Position numbers and translations under genes: made by a program. From assembly GCF_029633865.1 (NCBI RefSeq), contig NC_079214.1, forward strand, positions 24,198,873 to 24,262,872: DNA of 64,000 nt, read 5' to 3'. Shown here piece after piece: positions 23,409 through 34,493 of this stretch. Source of the DNA: Lampris incognitus. Its lineage: Eukaryota > Chordata > Actinopteri > Lampriformes > Lampridae. The notes below the pieces were generated by a model. That model was not told where the DNA came from. It saw nothing but the letters and a program-made list of their open reading frames with translations, and ran no database searches. Position 1 is the first letter of the stretch. Every line of letters starts with the position of its first letter.

Positions 23409-25034
23409 GCTTGTGCTTGGCTTGGCTAGCTAGTCTTTTCTTGCTAGCTGGCTGGAAGCTAGCTTGTAGCGTCACGTTGCTTCGTACGCTTTTATTAACT
23501 ACCGGGATTACCTTCTCACATTAAAGGTATCCCATCCTCGTCGCCACTGTAATATATTATCTGGATGTATCCTATACTGCTAATATATCCATAACAGTGA
23601 TTTGAGCCGAAGAGCAATTCCCAACGTCTTGTCCTCTTTATTGTAGCTCTCCGACTGTCGCAGCAGTCAACATCCGGGGTATATCAGAGCCTAGCTTAAC
23701 CACCACTAGGTAGCGCTGTTGGTCTACTACAATTGGAATTTTACGAGGACCCCCATGAAACGAGCAGAGCTATCTACGAACAAATTGTGGATATCACAGA
23801 AACAAATGGCCTGTCTGTCAGCCAGATTAGTGCATATGGAGCTGACAATGCATCTGTAAATTTTGGCAAGCATAATTCGGTTTTTCAGAAACTGAAAGAA
23901 GTCAGTCCACACATCGTAAAGGGCACCTGCAAACACTTGATCCACAACACCCTGAAAAACGCGAACAGACTTCTCAGCGCTGCAGGTTATGATGTTGAAT
24001 GCACTGTTCTAAAAATCTACTGCGAATTCTCATGCTCAGCCAAAAAAGCAGAATCTCTGAAAGAGTTTTGTGAGTTTACTTCAATAGAGTACAAAGAGAT
24101 ACTGAGGCGTGTACCAACCCGTTGGTTATCTCTGTTGCCTGCAATTCAGCGGATCTTGGGGTGCTGGCCTGCCCTGAAGTGTTATTTTTTTGTCTCTGGA
24201 AAAGAAGGATTGTCCTGACATTATCTGGAAAGCTATGAGCAGAAGTGGTGCTAATGCTGCTGACAGCAGTGATGAGGATGAATCGACCCTGCTTGAATGT
24301 TTCCTGTTGCTCATGCACAACGTTATGCAGGAATTTGACAGCGCAATACGAAAGTTGGAAAATGAGAGCTATGCTCTACTTGATGTTCACGCAGTGATGA
24401 GCCGATTGCGCAGCCAATTAATCTCACGCCGTGCAGACAGATTTTATGGTAGTAAAACGAAGCAAGCGTTCCCAAAACTGAGTGCAAGAGAACAGACGGA
24501 GTCCGGAGCACTGGCCGACAGCTTCTTTGAAAAGGCTGCTCTGTACCTGGAGGCAAACTTTGATTTTGAGGATCCAGTTATGTCTAATGTTAGCGGTCTG
24601 CGACTGAATGGTCCAATGGAATGGGATGCACTCGAGCGATTGGTCGACAAACTAGCTCTGGTCATTGACGAGGACAGACTGTATCAGGACCACACTGTTC
24701 TTAACTCTGTATTTGAAAGCATCCCAGAAGACCTGGCACCAGACAAGAAATAGACATTTTTTTTCAACAAGGAGAAAGAAGCAACTGCATTGTTCCAAGT
24801 GGTATCCTTTGTTTTGACTGCCCCCGTCAGCAATGCCTATGCTGAGCGTGTATTTAGCCACACGGAGGATGTCTGGTCAGATAAAAGGAACATGATGTCA
24901 ATGGGGTTGGTCAAAGCAGAAGTTCAAGTCAGACTAAACTTCAGTGTCATGCTTGGAGTTTAAAACATTAATTGAGGGACAGCAGAGACTCCTACAGGCA
25001 GCAAAGAGGAACGACAAGTACACCTGGAAAAGAG

Positions 25035-25812
25035 GTGAGAAATGTCAGTGTTAGGTTTCCCAAATTCATTAAGTTAAAAAGTTGTTTATAATCTGTTAGG
25101 CTATAACATATCTAATCGTGTTTTCCTCTGTATTTTTTAAATCTGTATTTCATGCAGAAAGGCACAGCAGCAGGAGTCTAGAGTGAGTGCAACTGCGTCA
25201 GGGTCAGGCAGTGCGTCAGGGAGAGCGTCTGTGCCAGGATAAATATAGGTAAGAGAGGCAATAGGGAATCCAACAAATGTTAAAATTTGCAAATATGGTT
25301 TAACCCCCCGCGTCGCGCGTCGAATGTCCCGGTTTTTCACAAATCAAAGGTGGCAACCAGCTATGTAGGATCCCATAAATGTCCTGACATATCCTGCCGC
25401 CTGATAAGACTGCAGCCACTTTGTTCTCCTTGCCGGTTCCGTGAGTTTATTCGGCAGTATATAAAATTTTAGTTCGGGATTTTTAAATTTATTTGTGCAG
25501 AACGCTACGCAACAACTTTTCGGCATGGTAGCGAGCAAAGATCAATAGTAATAATTTTGGATGTGTGGTTTTTTTGTGTTACACTGCTGTGGGCTGGGGA
25601 AAACGAAATTCCATTTCTTTGTGTACGCACGTACGTCTAAGAAATGAAAATAAATTGTTCGTGATTCCTGATAATAATGGTAATGGTAATACTAACAGCA
25701 AAGATCAACCACCTCAGAAGGTCTACCCGCCTTAACTCGAATGATTTGCCCCCCCCCTTCCACGGCATAAACGGATGTGACGTTTTGTGGGCGTTTGCAT
25801 AAATGTCAATAA
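25035..25812. other. hAT 3' end and unassigned sequence
   Basis: Contains the last hAT exon (to 25243) and a GTCCCGG/GGTGGCAACC block at 25328-25360 typical of hAT termini. Beyond 25380 nothing is recognised apart from short direct CGCACGTACG and C-run motifs. Confidence 0.4.
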
Positions 25813-26117
25813 ATACTGCAGCGAATTCGGGGGGCAGCCCGGGATCCCACGCCTCAGTCGGGGCGCGAACCCCTATCTCTCGCACCGTAAGCGACAACGT
25901 TAACCAGTTGACTAAAGCAGTGGTTTTCAACCTTTTTGGTGTCCTGGACCCCCTGCGTATTTTTGATCTACCCTGAGGACCCCTCCACCTGATCTTGGGG
26001 GAGGGGGGTTGCAATTTGATAGAAACAGTAGAAACTGCATTTTAAATTGCATTATAGCATTTATTCACTCTTTGGGGCAAAAATAAGAGCTTTCAGTTGT
26101 AACGTAGATATAGTTAA

Positions 26118-26830
26118 TGTAACCAGGTTAAAATTAATGTTTTTATTTTATTTTGGTTGAGTATGAAATATCACCAAATCCTGTCTGTGTGCTGTTATTT
26201 GTGTTTACTACATTTTATTTTATGTCATTATTTACTTTAATGTATGTTTTATAACGACCGTCATGTACCTGTACTGTCGCTTTAAGAGAGAGGTCTTGTG
26301 GGTACACGGAAGAGGCCGTTTTTTTTGTTTTGTGGAGGGAGTCTCAAGCAGCGATCGAGCCGAGCCACGCGTGTTTCTTACCGTAGCACAGTTTTGCTGG
26401 TTGAGGAGAACGTAACCTTGAGTATCCCTGTAAGAAGATACTGCAAGCTGTGGGATCAAATACTTGTTTATCCTTTCTTACATCGGAGTCCCGTGGACGG
26501 TTTCTCCTTCTAACGCACACGAGTGAAGTCCGGGCAGTGGTTGAGCTTCGACCCCCACGTCCGTAAGAAACACCGCTCCCGCTGGAGGACTGGACGTTTG
26601 TCGAAGGGTTTGAAACCAAAATAAATGGCAAGGTGGGCCAAATAGAGTCCTGTGTGTCCCCCCTCCTTCCTTGATCATGATGATGATGATGATGATGATG
26701 AGAGACTGAGGGCCCCCGACAACACCTGGGGCCCCACCCAAAATAGAACACAACGCAGAGCTAATGATTAGAGTGACGGGCGTGCAGCAGGCTGACCAGC
26801 ATAGAACAGCATAGGAAAGCCCCCGTTACA
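26118..26830 (+). mobile_element. solo LTR of the gypsy-3 family
   Basis: It reads TGTAACCAGGTTAAAATT to GCCCCCGTTACA and is the reverse complement of the gypsy-3 LTRs, including the GAT/ATG microsatellite (26677-26700). Flanking TTAA is present at 26114-26117 and 26831-26834. It probably formed by LTR-LTR recombination of a + strand insertion. ORFs with His or Ile runs over it are microsatellite shadows. Confidence 0.9.
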
Positions 26831-26916
26831 TTAACAAAACAGAATTCTTATGCAGTAACTTTCAGATATATGTAACAAAACAGAATATGTATTCAGTAAC
26901 TTTCAGCTATATGTAA
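26831..26916 (+). repeat. ~41-bp tandem repeat within the hAT MITE, interrupted by gypsy-3
   Basis: Two units each reading roughly AACAAAACAGAAT...CAGTAACTTTCAG...ATATGT lie before gypsy-3. A third, diverged unit (AACAACAGAATTTTTATGC...) resumes at 35224, so the array spanned the insertion site. Confidence 0.75.
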
Positions 26917-27940
26917 TGTAACGGGGGCAGTCCTATGCTGTTCTATGCTGGTCAGCCTGCTGCATGCCCGTCACTCTCATCATTAGCTCTGTGTTGTGTT
27001 CTAGTTGGGTGGGGCCCCAGGTGTTGTGGGGGCCCTCAGTCTCTCATCATCATCATCATCATCATCATGATCAAGGAAGGAGGGGGAACACACAGGACTC
27101 TATTTGGCCCACCTTACCATTTATTTTGGTTTCAAACCCTTCGACAAACGTCCAGTCCTCCAGCGGGAGCGGTGTTTCTTACGGACGTGGGGGTCGAAGT
27201 TCAACCACTGCCCGGACTTCACTCGTGTGCGTTAGAAGGAGAAACCGTCCACGGGACTCCGATGTAAGAAAGGATAAACAAGTATTTTATCCCACAGCTT
27301 GCAGTATCTTCTTACAGGGATACTCAAGGTTACGTTCTCCTCAACCAGCAAAACTGTCCCACGGTAAGAAACACGTGTGGCTCGGCTCGATTGCTGCTTG
27401 AGACTCCTCCCACAAAACAAAAATGGCCTCTCCCGCGTTCCCTCTTCCGTGTACCCACAAGACCTCTCTCTTAAAGCGACAGTACACGTATATGACGGTC
27501 GTTGGAAAACATACATAAAAGTAAATAATGACATAAAATAAAATGTAGTAAACACAAATAACAGCTCACAGACAGGATTTGGTGATATTTCATACTCAAA
27601 CAAAATAAAATAAAAACATTAATTTTAACCTGGTTACATTCACCCCTCCTGAAATTCACCAACATCCTGACAGCAGGATAAAAAGAGAAAGAGGAAAGGA
27701 AAAGCCCATCACTGACTACTGGCACAAGTGAAAAGAAGGACCTAGTCCTCCAGTCAACTTAGGAACTACCTCGGTTACGAGGTTCAGAAAATAATGAGGT
27801 TGATCAAGTCTCAGTATTCCCCTAGATCAATGTGACGCCTGATACGCCACACCATGCACTTGGCCCAAAACAACCCTGTCTGATAGACACCTAATAACTC
27901 ACATTAAACTAGTTTGAATGACTCCAACCTCCATCAAAGT

Positions 27941-28620
27941 TCAAACCCTCACACTCCGTAGAAATGGCATCTGAGCCATAGATTCTATTAACCTGTTCAC
28001 TGACCTCACCACCCTCCCTGTGCGTGTCCTAACCCGACCATCGCTCTCTACTTGTGTGCGTGAGACAGTGCGAGCTGCAACATCTGTATCGAGTGAGTGT
28101 GGTGCTTCTGTGTATGAATCAGTGTGAGATATAACACCAACATCGAGTGAGTGTGATGCCTCTATGTGTGGTGCATGTGTGTTGTGTGGTGCGTGTGTGT
28201 TGGGTGGAGTCTGAGCAGTGGCCCCCACAGGACTGACTACCAGACTAGACGGAATGAACTCTTCCGCTTCTGCCCACTCAGATCTAGGCGAGTCTCCAAG
28301 TGATGAGACTGCTAGCCCCACTGCATCCCCTGAGACCGTCAGGCCATCTGCACTGTCCTCCTCATCGGACTCTGCGCAGTCAAGCAACTGACTGGTTGTA
28401 CTGGACTCCTCACCCTGATCTAACTCAGGAAGGGGCAAGAAGTTGACCTCCAACAAACGGTTCCTGTGCACCACTCTGGTGTGCCCCTCTGCATCCTGAA
28501 TCTTGTAGACGTGGATATTGGGGTTGACACCGACAACCGTGTACACTCCGTTCTCCCATTTGTCAGCCAACTTTCTCTTCCCATCGCTCACTCTGGTTCG
28601 CAACCAAAACACAATCCCCG
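27941..28620 (-). pseudogene. gypsy-3 integrase C-terminal tail, frameshifted
   Basis: It continues the integrase as RVSDGKRKLADKWENGVYTV, a chromodomain-free C-terminal barrel-like segment, then RNRLLEVNFLPLPELDQ and a Ser/Thr/Ala-rich tail. It is separated from the main pol frame by a single extra base near 28604 (AACCAGAG). This is the only clear lesion in gypsy-3 pol. Confidence 0.75.
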
Positions 28621-31600
28621 ACAGACAGGACAGTGCCCTTGGCATGTCTGTTGTACTGTCGCGCCTGATGCTGCTGCTCAGCCGTGGAGTGCTTCTGAGC
28701 GATCTCCATTGCACTCCTTAGACAGGAAAGCAGAGACTGAGCATAAGAGTCATAGTCAACAACGTGAGGATCATGCAAAACCTGCCTGAACATAACATCC
28801 ACCGGCAGTCTTGGGACACGCCCATACATCAGGAAGAAAGGTGCATAACCCGTGGTCTCGTGAACAGTGGCATTGTACGCGAGCGTGAGAGAATGGATCT
28901 GCTGAGGCCACTGTTGCTTCTGCTGAAGCGGAAGGGAACGGAGCATATTCCCCATCGTGCGATTAAACCGCTCTGTCCCGCCATTACCCATAGGATGGTA
29001 GGCCGTCGTGTGGGACTTCGCTACACCCGCCAACTTGAGAAGCTCTGCAATCAGGTTGCTCTCAAAGTTTGTGCCCTGGTCAGAATGTATTCTTTCCGGA
29101 AACCCGTAAACACAGAATACATGATCCCAGAGTTTCTTGGCGACCTGCTTCGCTGTCTGATTGGTGCAGGGGAACGCGTGAGCAAGCTTAGTGAAGTGGT
29201 CAGTAACCACTAAGACATCGACTGACCGCTGCTTACTGTCCTCAGCGGACCAGAAATCCATACACACAAGCTGCATCGGTGCGGAAGTTTTAATGCTCTC
29301 CAGGGGCGCGCAAGCAGCTGGCTCTGGGGTCTTCCCAAACACACATCTCCGACAGCATCTGACATATGCTCTGATATCCCTCTCCATGTCAGGCCAATAA
29401 AAACGCTTCCTTGCAAGAGAGAGAGTACGGTCCTGGCCCTGATGACCAGCGTGATCGTGGATGCCAGACAGTGCCTTGTCTTTCAGACTCAGAGGTAAAA
29501 CATACTGAGACCTCCTCTGCTTGGACACTGGGTCCTTTGTCACCCTGTACAAGACACCATCATTGACTTCCAACTTCTCCCACTGTTTCAACAGCCTGAG
29601 GACCTTCTGGTCAGCACCATGCCTCTCACGCCTCGATGGCCGCTTCCGAACAGCGACAAAGGGCAACACCTTGGAGATGCAGGGGTCCTGCTCCTGACTC
29701 AACCTGAGCTCCTCAGTGGATAACATTGGCAGTGTATCCTGACCACCCGACAGATGCTGAACGTGCTGGACCAAACTGAGTGCTGTGAATACTGATGCAT
29801 CAGGCCAGTCACATTTGGCTTGACAAAAAGCCCTGACCTCAGCTGCATCACAAGCAAACCCAGATCGCGCACTACTCAGTGTTTGGGACTGGCAACTGAG
29901 TCTGAAAACATCCTGCACAGAGTCCCCCTCAACCCCGTCGGCTTCCTGAACAAGGGCCGGGTAGGGCTCCCTAAGTAGCCTCTGACTGACGGGCTTGGAA
30001 AAAGGGTCGCGACTCAATGCATCCGCCACCACGTTTTTCTTCCCTGGCAGGTGTTTGAGATCGAAGGTGTAAGACGCCAACTTAGACACCCAGCGGATCT
30101 CACGCGCGTCAAGCTTCGGCTTCGTTAGGAGATAAGTCAGCGGATTATTATCTGTCCAAACGGTGAAGCTTTGACCCTTCAGCCAGTGGCTGAACTTTTC
30201 ACAAACACTCCACTTCAGCGCCATGAACTCCAGTCTATGAGCTGGATACTTCCGCTGTGAGGCACTGAGGGACTTGCTTGCAAAACCAACAGGTCTGGCC
30301 TTGGACTCTCCTCGGGGCACTTGAGACAGCACCGCGCCGAGTCCGTCCAAAGACGCATCGACCGACAAAATGAAAGGCACCTCAAAGTCTGGATGGGCAA
30401 GCACCACACACTCCAGTAACATCGTCTTCAACAGATCAAATGCTTCCCCACATTCCACCGTCCAGTCTGCGGAGGTAAGCTTACGGAAGCTGCCATGGGG
30501 CTTCTTATCCTTAGCCGACCTCCCCCTCCTCTTTTGTCCAGCTGTAAGGGCGAACAGGGGCTTAGCCACGGAGGAGCAGTTCGGGAGGAAATGCTGGTAG
30601 TAAAATACCATACCAAGGAAAGATTTGATCCTACGAACAGAAGGCGTGCACCCATCACCTTCCATGAGATCCTGCACTGTCATGTTGGAGATGACCTCTA
30701 CTTTGGAGGGATCGACAGACACACCTCCGCCATCAACCACGTGGCCCAAAAACCGCACCCGCTTCTGCAGCAGATGACACTTCTTCGGAGCCAGTTTCAA
30801 GTTGTTCTCCCTCAACCTCTGAAACACAGTGCGGAGCCTCGACAGAGCCTCAACCTCTGACGGCGCGAAGACAAGAAGATCATCAAGATAGCACAAAAGC
30901 TTCGTGAAGTTCAGATCCCCAAAGATCCCAATCATCATTCTCATGAAGGCTGCAGGGCTATTACAAAGGCCCTGTGGCATGCGATTGTATTCATGCAACC
31001 CAAGGGGAGTCGTGAAAGCAGTGTACTTCTTGTCATCTTCATGCATTGGGATGTTGAAGAAGCCAGAGGTGAGGTCCATCGTACTAAAGAGGCAGTTACC
31101 ACCCAGCGCGGCAAGACAGTCCGACTGGTGTGGCAAGGGATGAGCGTCTTTCAAGGTCCGAGCATTCAGCCATCTGAAATCAGTGCAGATCCGAAGCCCG
31201 CCATCCTTCTTCCATACGATAACCAGCGGTGAAGCGTATGCGCTCGAGGACTTCCGGATAATCCCTTTCTCCTCCATATCAGTGAGAACCTGTCTCAACT
31301 TCTGGTAGTGGGCTGGGGGAACCCTCCTGTAGGGCAAGCGAAAGGGGCGCTCATCCACCAGATGGATGCGATGTGTGTATCCTGTGACCTCGCCACAGTC
31401 CAGAGAGTCCCTGGAGAAGATGTCATGGTACTCGGTGAGCAGCTGAGTGAGCTGGGACTTGCATGCCTCACTAACCTGACAGGAGCTGAGGTCAATGTCA
31501 CTGAGTCCGAGCTCTGACAAACTCCTAGCCGGCTGGACAGGGGGACAGGCACTATCTGTGGCGTTGGACTCATGCCTCCCTGCAACTGATTGCAGTCCCT

Positions 31601-32624
31601 GGAAAACATTAAAGTCCTCAATCGCCAAGCATGGAAACACATCAGCCAACTTGCAGTTCCTTTTCAGTGTGATGCCTTTGTCAGATGGATTGACAACAGT
31701 CATGGGTACCCACCTATCACCCCAGAGCGGTGTGACAAGTCGACCTACGAGGACACTGCGTGGCATGGCCTTGGAGTCTGTCGGCTCCACAACAACAGTG
31801 CTTCCAGCTGACATAGGCACCTTAGCAGGAAGTCTGCCCCAGACTAAGTGCTCGTGCCTCGGTAAGAGTGTCACGGCCTGGGTGAGCTTAACAGTACCTA
31901 TCTTCTCAGGAACTGCACCACCCCTCCAGCGCTCTACATTCGTGAACATGGACAAGAACTGTTCAACGTCAGGACTAGACGGATGTTCCTGTCTGGACGC
32001 GATGTCCCAGTACTCAGTACCACTCTTGAGTACATGGGCCACATGTTTAATGACGTTTGTGCCGACTATCAGATCATCATGCTGACCGGGCACGACCAGA
32101 GTGGGTATGACAAAGGAAACACCATAAAGCTGCATGTTGAGGTCATAAAAACCATCAGGCCTAGTCTCCAGACCACCGCAGCCAATCAAGACAATGTTCT
32201 CTTCAGGCTGCTGCTTCTCAAGTAAAACACCCCCAGAGCGGAGCTTCTCTACTGCATTTTCACTGATACTGCATGACATAGAGCCAGTATCCAACATGCC
32301 ATTAAGCTGCACACTCTGGTTGATAAGAACAGGAGCATAGAACAAGTCACTGAAAGCCTGAATCCTCTGTGTCGCCTGAATGACCATACGCGAACCCTGA
32401 GGTGCTTTGGCACACTTGTCTTCATACAAGTGAGCCAGGTCGGAGACATCAGTGAGGGATACATCTACATTACCCACACCATCCCTCTCTAGGTGTGGGT
32501 TTAGTAGTTTAACGGACGAGACTGACGACCAGCTCTTCCACCAGGCTGAGAACGGAGCTGGTTGGGCGGCTGAGGGTGAGGACAGTCCCTCTTCCAATGA
32601 CCAGGAGACAAACAGTTTATACAT
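28563..32624 (-). CDS. gypsy-3 pol (protease, RT, RNase H, integrase)
   Basis: An uninterrupted 1353-codon ORF. Domains in order: aspartic protease (GMLDTGSMSCSIS), reverse transcriptase (KDGGLRICTDFRWLN; YLDDLLVFA), RNase H (LSVDASLDGLGAVLSQ; TDNNPLTYLL), integrase zinc finger (HDHAGHQGQ to CCRRC), and DDE core (VCMDFW; HSDQGTNFES; the Glu in NGGTERFNRT). The real C-terminus continues in another frame (28620-27941) after a one-base change at about 28604, so this ORF ends prematurely after the integrase core. The catalytic motifs look intact. Confidence 0.92.
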   Translation of the reverse strand: MYKLFVSWSLEEGLSSPSAAQPAPFSAWWKSWSSVSSVKLLNPHLERDGVGNVDVSLTDVSDLAHLYEDKCAKAPQGSRMVIQATQRIQAFSDLFYAPVLINQSVQLNGMLDTGSMSCSISENAVEKLRSGGVLLEKQQPEENIVLIGCGGLETRPDGFYDLNMQLYGVSFVIPTLVVPGQHDDLIVGTNVIKHVAHVLKSGTEYWDIASRQEHPSSPDVEQFLSMFTNVERWRGGAVPEKIGTVKLTQAVTLLPRHEHLVWGRLPAKVPMSAGSTVVVEPTDSKAMPRSVLVGRLVTPLWGDRWVPMTVVNPSDKGITLKRNCKLADVFPCLAIEDFNVFQGLQSVAGRHESNATDSACPPVQPARSLSELGLSDIDLSSCQVSEACKSQLTQLLTEYHDIFSRDSLDCGEVTGYTHRIHLVDERPFRLPYRRVPPAHYQKLRQVLTDMEEKGIIRKSSSAYASPLVIVWKKDGGLRICTDFRWLNARTLKDAHPLPHQSDCLAALGGNCLFSTMDLTSGFFNIPMHEDDKKYTAFTTPLGLHEYNRMPQGLCNSPAAFMRMMIGIFGDLNFTKLLCYLDDLLVFAPSEVEALSRLRTVFQRLRENNLKLAPKKCHLLQKRVRFLGHVVDGGGVSVDPSKVEVISNMTVQDLMEGDGCTPSVRRIKSFLGMVFYYQHFLPNCSSVAKPLFALTAGQKRRGRSAKDKKPHGSFRKLTSADWTVECGEAFDLLKTMLLECVVLAHPDFEVPFILSVDASLDGLGAVLSQVPRGESKARPVGFASKSLSASQRKYPAHRLEFMALKWSVCEKFSHWLKGQSFTVWTDNNPLTYLLTKPKLDAREIRWVSKLASYTFDLKHLPGKKNVVADALSRDPFSKPVSQRLLREPYPALVQEADGVEGDSVQDVFRLSCQSQTLSSARSGFACDAAEVRAFCQAKCDWPDASVFTALSLVQHVQHLSGGQDTLPMLSTEELRLSQEQDPCISKVLPFVAVRKRPSRRERHGADQKVLRLLKQWEKLEVNDGVLYRVTKDPVSKQRRSQYVLPLSLKDKALSGIHDHAGHQGQDRTLSLARKRFYWPDMERDIRAYVRCCRRCVFGKTPEPAACAPLESIKTSAPMQLVCMDFWSAEDSKQRSVDVLVVTDHFTKLAHAFPCTNQTAKQVAKKLWDHVFCVYGFPERIHSDQGTNFESNLIAELLKLAGVAKSHTTAYHPMGNGGTERFNRTMGNMLRSLPLQQKQQWPQQIHSLTLAYNATVHETTGYAPFFLMYGRVPRLPVDVMFRQVLHDPHVVDYDSYAQSLLSCLRSAMEIAQKHSTAEQQHQARQYNRHAKGTVLSVGDCVLVANQSERWEEKVG

Positions 32625-34033
32625 CGGTTCTCCCGGCTGCAGTGGGAAAATGTGGAGTGATCCGGAGACTTACAAACCCTGCACAACCGCTGCGGTGCGT
32701 CTGGCACCCGCCCTGCGGCGCTAGCTGGCGGTTGAGTCCGCGTCGGTGTCTGGACCGCAGCGCTAACTGGAACCTGAGTCTGCATTGTGACCAAACGGTC
32801 TAGCAAGCTCACCAAACTCCTCATATAGTCATCACCGCCAAAGACAGGTGCGGGAGACGGTGTAGGACACCTTGCACAAAATGATGTAGATGACGCATGA
32901 GCCGGGACGGGAGATGGCACCACCGGCACGGTCGTGTTCAAGTCGGGAGCCACGTCGACTACAGGGACATGAACCTGTGAATGGAACCTACGCTCTACCG
33001 CGCCTGCTTCACGTTGTCCACCTGCAGCAACACGGTACTTCCTCTCCAGCATGTGCTCATCAAGCCTCTCTTGGATCTCGCTAGCAGACCATTTCCCTGC
33101 GGACTTGAACTTAAAAACATTGGCAAGAGACGGATCTGGACAGTGTTTGATAAACATCATGCTTACCTCATGGCTTGGCTCTTCAATACTACGGCCTTGC
33201 CGCTTCAAGCATTCGTCAGCCACCTCCACTGTCTTATTAAGCCTAATCCAATACTCCATAGCGTCCTCACCTGGCTTGGGCAGCGTACTGTAAAAGTCCG
33301 CCAGGGGCATGCTCGAGTATGTGAAGTCACTAAAGTGTTGCTTCAGTACATCAAAAATAATGTGGGGGTTCGCTATGTGGTCGACAGATGTGTTGCGCAG
33401 CTTTATCCTCACCACGTCCCTTGCTTTCCCCATAAGCTTAGCTAGAATCTCATGTGACTGCTCACTAACTGGAATGGCTCGCTTCCTCAAATACAAAGTC
33501 ATAAGGCTCTCCCACTCATGAACTGTAAACTTATCAGAGCTGTCGCCCCTGAAAATAGGAGGCTCCCTAGCGTCTGTCTGCATTACTACTCTAACACTAG
33601 GCACTGTCTCCGAACACTGTTCAGCAGACCTAGCACTGTCTGTGTGTGTGTTTCTAAGCATTTGTGTTTCCTGCAGCTTAGCAGTGATTGACTCTCCTAT
33701 CTTCTCTGCTAACCGAGTAATGAGCATGGCTAACTCACCCACTGGCTGCTCGCTGTTACCCAGCACAGCCCCTTCGCTGATACCTGGCCTGGCCCGTTCT
33801 ACGTAGCGTGTGGAGGTGAACTGAGGAGTGCCAAATGTGGTCGGGTCTCTAGGTCCTGGTGCTCTGGTGTCTGGTTCCCCGCCCTCTAAGAGCTGCCCGA
33901 AACTCCTACCTACACCTAGCCGTAAACCCCCACCCACATCTAACTGGTACCCCCTCTCCATAGCACACTGGCGATCCAAAAGATCCTGATCAGCAATGTT
34001 ACCCCCACCTACGTACGAACCACCCTCTGCCAT
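32501..34033 (-). CDS. gypsy-3 gag
   Basis: A 510-codon ORF. The first ~120 residues are low-complexity (MAEGGSYVGGGNIADQD, a Gly-rich start). A capsid-like centre follows (FTVHEWESLMTLYLRKRAI; FDVLKQHFSDFTYSSMPLAD; LADFYSTLPKPGEDAMEYWI). The C-terminal zinc knuckle is CINCLSPGHWKRDC, with an extra CRVCKSPDH cluster before it. It overlaps pol by about 120 bases in a frame that requires a -1 shift, the usual way to make Gag-Pol. No stop or frameshift was noticed, so it may be functional. Confidence 0.9.
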   Translation of the reverse strand: MAEGGSYVGGGNIADQDLLDRQCAMERGYQLDVGGGLRLGVGRSFGQLLEGGEPDTRAPGPRDPTTFGTPQFTSTRYVERARPGISEGAVLGNSEQPVGELAMLITRLAEKIGESITAKLQETQMLRNTHTDSARSAEQCSETVPSVRVVMQTDAREPPIFRGDSSDKFTVHEWESLMTLYLRKRAIPVSEQSHEILAKLMGKARDVVRIKLRNTSVDHIANPHIIFDVLKQHFSDFTYSSMPLADFYSTLPKPGEDAMEYWIRLNKTVEVADECLKRQGRSIEEPSHEVSMMFIKHCPDPSLANVFKFKSAGKWSASEIQERLDEHMLERKYRVAAGGQREAGAVERRFHSQVHVPVVDVAPDLNTTVPVVPSPVPAHASSTSFCARCPTPSPAPVFGGDDYMRSLVSLLDRLVTMQTQVPVSAAVQTPTRTQPPASAAGRVPDAPQRLCRVCKSPDHSTFSHCSRENRCINCLSPGHWKRDCPHPQPPNQLRSQPGGRAGRQSRPLNY

Positions 34034-34481
34034 GTTCCTACCTCTAACACTCAGATAAAATAAAAAATAAAATAAAAAAGTGAAAAGCTCAATTCATTTA
34101 AATAATTGAATCTAGAAATCACTAAGAGATTGAAACAATCACACACAATCAACAAATTCACCAATAGATTAATCACATATGCACATATCCAGTAGTTTAG
34201 ATCAATAGATTATTCACACGAGTCCTTCAATCACATCAACATTAACCTTTTTTTCCTTTTTTTTTCGTGTGTTTTTCTTCCTTCAGTATATACAAATGTC
34301 CTGTTCACAAGCCCAGTCCATGGTAACCACAGCTATGACTGTCCAGTGTCCACACAGCTCAACTCCAGTCCACTGTAACATGAGTGTACAGTCTGTAGAA
34401 ATACCTGAGGACGTCTGGGGCTTGATGACGACAGCAGCCTCCCGCGGCGAGCAACTGATGTCACTCTCAGAATCCAGGAGG

Positions 34482-34493
34482 GTCACGGCACCA
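34482..34493 (-). other. gypsy-3 primer-binding site (tRNA-His type)
   Basis: The minus strand reads TGGTGCCGTGAC one base inside the 5' LTR. It is complementary to the conserved 3' end of vertebrate tRNA-His (GTCACGG-CA-CCA). Confidence 0.8.

Larger units (their letters stand above)
18936..23731 (-). mobile_element. Ty3/gypsy LTR retrotransposon gypsy-2 (minus strand) inside hAT transposase
   Basis: The LTRs at 18936-19129 (194 bp) and 23548-23731 (184 bp) are essentially identical except for a 9-10 bp indel near the end next to TGTAATATATT. The target duplication ATTGG is at 18931-18935 and 23732-23736. The primer-binding site is the complement of 23536-23546 (CCTCGTCGCCA on the + strand), fitting a tRNA-Ser(GCT)-type 3' end. 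A polypurine tract (complement of CTCCTCCCCCTT at 19130-19141) adjoins the 3' LTR. It encodes gag and pol on the minus strand. Confidence 0.95.
18190..25243 (+). pseudogene. hAT-superfamily transposase gene, decayed and split by gypsy-2
   Basis: N-terminal part at about 18270-18930: PLCPDVISK, then a BED/zinc-finger-like stretch (CSAKISVKYEGKTALENHAR, TKRHQNF), then SYLSTDCGNKVSAKIFHDSS. C-terminal part from 23732: ISAYGADNASVNFGKHNSVF, KGTCKHLIHNT (catalytic region), RRVPTRWLSLLPA, and the hAT C-terminal dimerisation motif (TAPVSNAYAERVFS near 24825). A last exon at about 25157-25243 ends the protein. Frameshifts (T-run near 24185, a missing base at the gypsy-2 site, stop at 24751) disable it. 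The two halves are contiguous once 18936-23736 is removed. GTCCCGG and AGGTGGCAACC near 25328-25360 may mark the right end. Confidence 0.85.

Noticed and set aside
26344..27401. ORFs with runs of His or Ile (also at 34513-34984)
   Set aside because: They translate the ATG/CAT microsatellite inside the gypsy-3-family LTRs, on both strands; LTR structure explains them.
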